DNA of 6,514 nucleotides from Clostridia bacterium (GTDB lineage: Bacteria > Bacillota > Clostridia > Oscillospirales > Acutalibacteraceae), in contig JAFYQN010000119.1 of NCBI GenBank assembly GCA_017559885.1, forward strand, positions 1-6,514. Reading direction: 5' to 3'. The position numbers and the translations under genes were made by a program. This document shows positions 5,879 to 6,514 of the stretch, piece by piece. The notes under the pieces are model-generated. The model had not been told where the DNA came from and ran no database searches. It was given only the letters and a program-made list of their open reading frames with translations. Position 1 is the stretch's first letter. The number at the start of each line of letters is the position of its first letter.

Positions 5879-6514
5879 TTATTTACCATAAAGCTCAACG
5901 AGTTTTTCGAGGTGAGCACGGCGTGCCTTAGCTGCCTCTGCTGCCTGGTCAAACAATTCATTTGCACGCTCTGGGAATGAACGTGTAAGTGATGAGTAAC
6001 GAGCTTCATTAAGGATGAATTCCTTATAGTCAGCAGTTGCTGGCTTGCTATCGAGTGAGAATGGATTCTTACCTTCTGCCTTGAGTGCAGGGTTGTAACG
6101 GAAGAGATCCCAGTAACCTGCGTCAACAGCTTTCTTCATTTCTGCCTGGCAGTTAACCATACCACCCTTAATAGAGTGCATTTCGCAAGGTGAGTAACCG
6201 ATGATGATTGAAGGACCATCATAAGCTTCTGCTTCCTTGATTGCCTTAAGAGTTTGGTTTTGGTCTGCGCCCATAGCGATCTGAGCAACGTAAACATAGC
6301 CGTAGCTCATTGCGATCTCAGCCAGGGACTTCTTCTTGGTCTCTTTGCCGTTTACAGCGAACTGTGCAACCTGGCCCAGGTTGGAAGCTTTGGAAGCCTG
6401 ACCGCCGGTGTTGGAGTAAACCTCGGTATCGAATACGAAGATGTTTACGTCCTTGTTGGAAGCCAGAACATGGTCAACACCGCCGAAGCCGATGTCGTAT
6501 GCCCAGCCGTCGCC
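5879..6514 (-). CDS. nifJ: Pyruvate:ferredoxin (flavodoxin) oxidoreductase, C-terminal part; gene enters from the right edge
   Basis: The frame is open to the last base of the window, giving 211 residues of a protein that is usually about 1,170-1,200 long. It converts pyruvate and CoA to acetyl-CoA and CO2, passing electrons to ferredoxin or flavodoxin, in the cytoplasm of anaerobes. The visible part is the thiamine-diphosphate domain. GDGWAYDIGFGG is at 1-12 of the fragment and DTEVYSNTGGQASK at 29-42, together the GDG...N cofactor and Mg2+ motif. MSYGYVYVAQIAMGA (69-83), SIIIGYSPCEMHSIKGGM (102-119) and FRYNPALKAEGKNPFSLDSK (139-158) are also characteristic. The Met at 6310 is internal, not a start. 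Codon choice is biased (GAA, AAG, GCT, CGT), as expected for a highly expressed gene, but changes sharply within the fragment near 6250-6330. A terminator follows 25 bases after the stop. Confidence 0.96.
   Translation of the reverse strand, partial: GDGWAYDIGFGGVDHVLASNKDVNIFVFDTEVYSNTGGQASKASNLGQVAQFAVNGKETKKKSLAEIAMSYGYVYVAQIAMGADQNQTLKAIKEAEAYDGPSIIIGYSPCEMHSIKGGMVNCQAEMKKAVDAGYWDLFRYNPALKAEGKNPFSLDSKPATADYKEFILNEARYSSLTRSFPERANELFDQAAEAAKARRAHLEKLVELYGK

Noticed and set aside
5879..6310. Complete 143-residue protein starting at 6310
   Set aside because: The same frame stays open to 6514 and continues with the GDG and SNTGGQ motifs of pyruvate:ferredoxin oxidoreductase, so this Met is internal.

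Overview
The window looks like chromosomal DNA from an anaerobic, AT-leaning member of the Bacillota, probably an uncultured gut-type Clostridia. The reasons are a pyruvate:ferredoxin oxidoreductase gene, strong AGGAGG-like ribosome binding sites, a near-perfect sigma-A promoter, several glycan-degrading enzymes without signal peptides, and an intergenic repeat of a style I recall from gut Clostridia. The species cannot be named from this sequence alone.

Layout. Positions 3-4111 on the plus strand hold four genes reading the same way. They are the 3' part of an SGNH/GDSL-type hydrolase (5' end outside the window), a GH78 alpha-L-rhamnosidase, a histidine-phosphatase-superfamily protein, and the RuvX/YqgF Holliday-junction-resolvase family protein. 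The only sizeable gap (2963-3048) contains a compact, hairpin-rich repeat. A bidirectional terminator (4119-4151) separates this run from the convergent minus-strand gene for a GH20 beta-N-acetylhexosaminidase-like enzyme (5766-4150). That gene has its own extended -10 promoter (5792-5819), placed immediately after the terminator (5822-5853) of the next minus-strand gene. The last gene is the C-terminal 211 codons of pyruvate:ferredoxin oxidoreductase (nifJ/por type), which enters from the right edge.

How the genes fit together. The SGNH hydrolase and GH78 enzyme are tightly coupled (the GH78 ribosome binding site overlaps the upstream stop codon) and plausibly act on the same rhamnose-containing, perhaps acylated, plant or bacterial glycan. 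The GH20 enzyme would release N-acetylhexosamines from imported oligosaccharides. Both glycosidases appear cytoplasmic. Pyruvate:ferredoxin oxidoreductase would sit downstream in sugar fermentation. The phosphatase and RuvX genes are housekeeping-type passengers behind the sugar genes.

I did not find a clearly new biological system. The observations most worth checking are an abrupt synonymous-codon and GC switch inside the pyruvate:ferredoxin oxidoreductase gene near 6250-6330, which suggests recombination or a chimeric assembly, and the intergenic repeat that creates a false upstream start for the phosphatase. No tRNA, rRNA, CRISPR array, insertion sequence or origin was seen. Apart from the edges there is no gene-free stretch over 300 bases.
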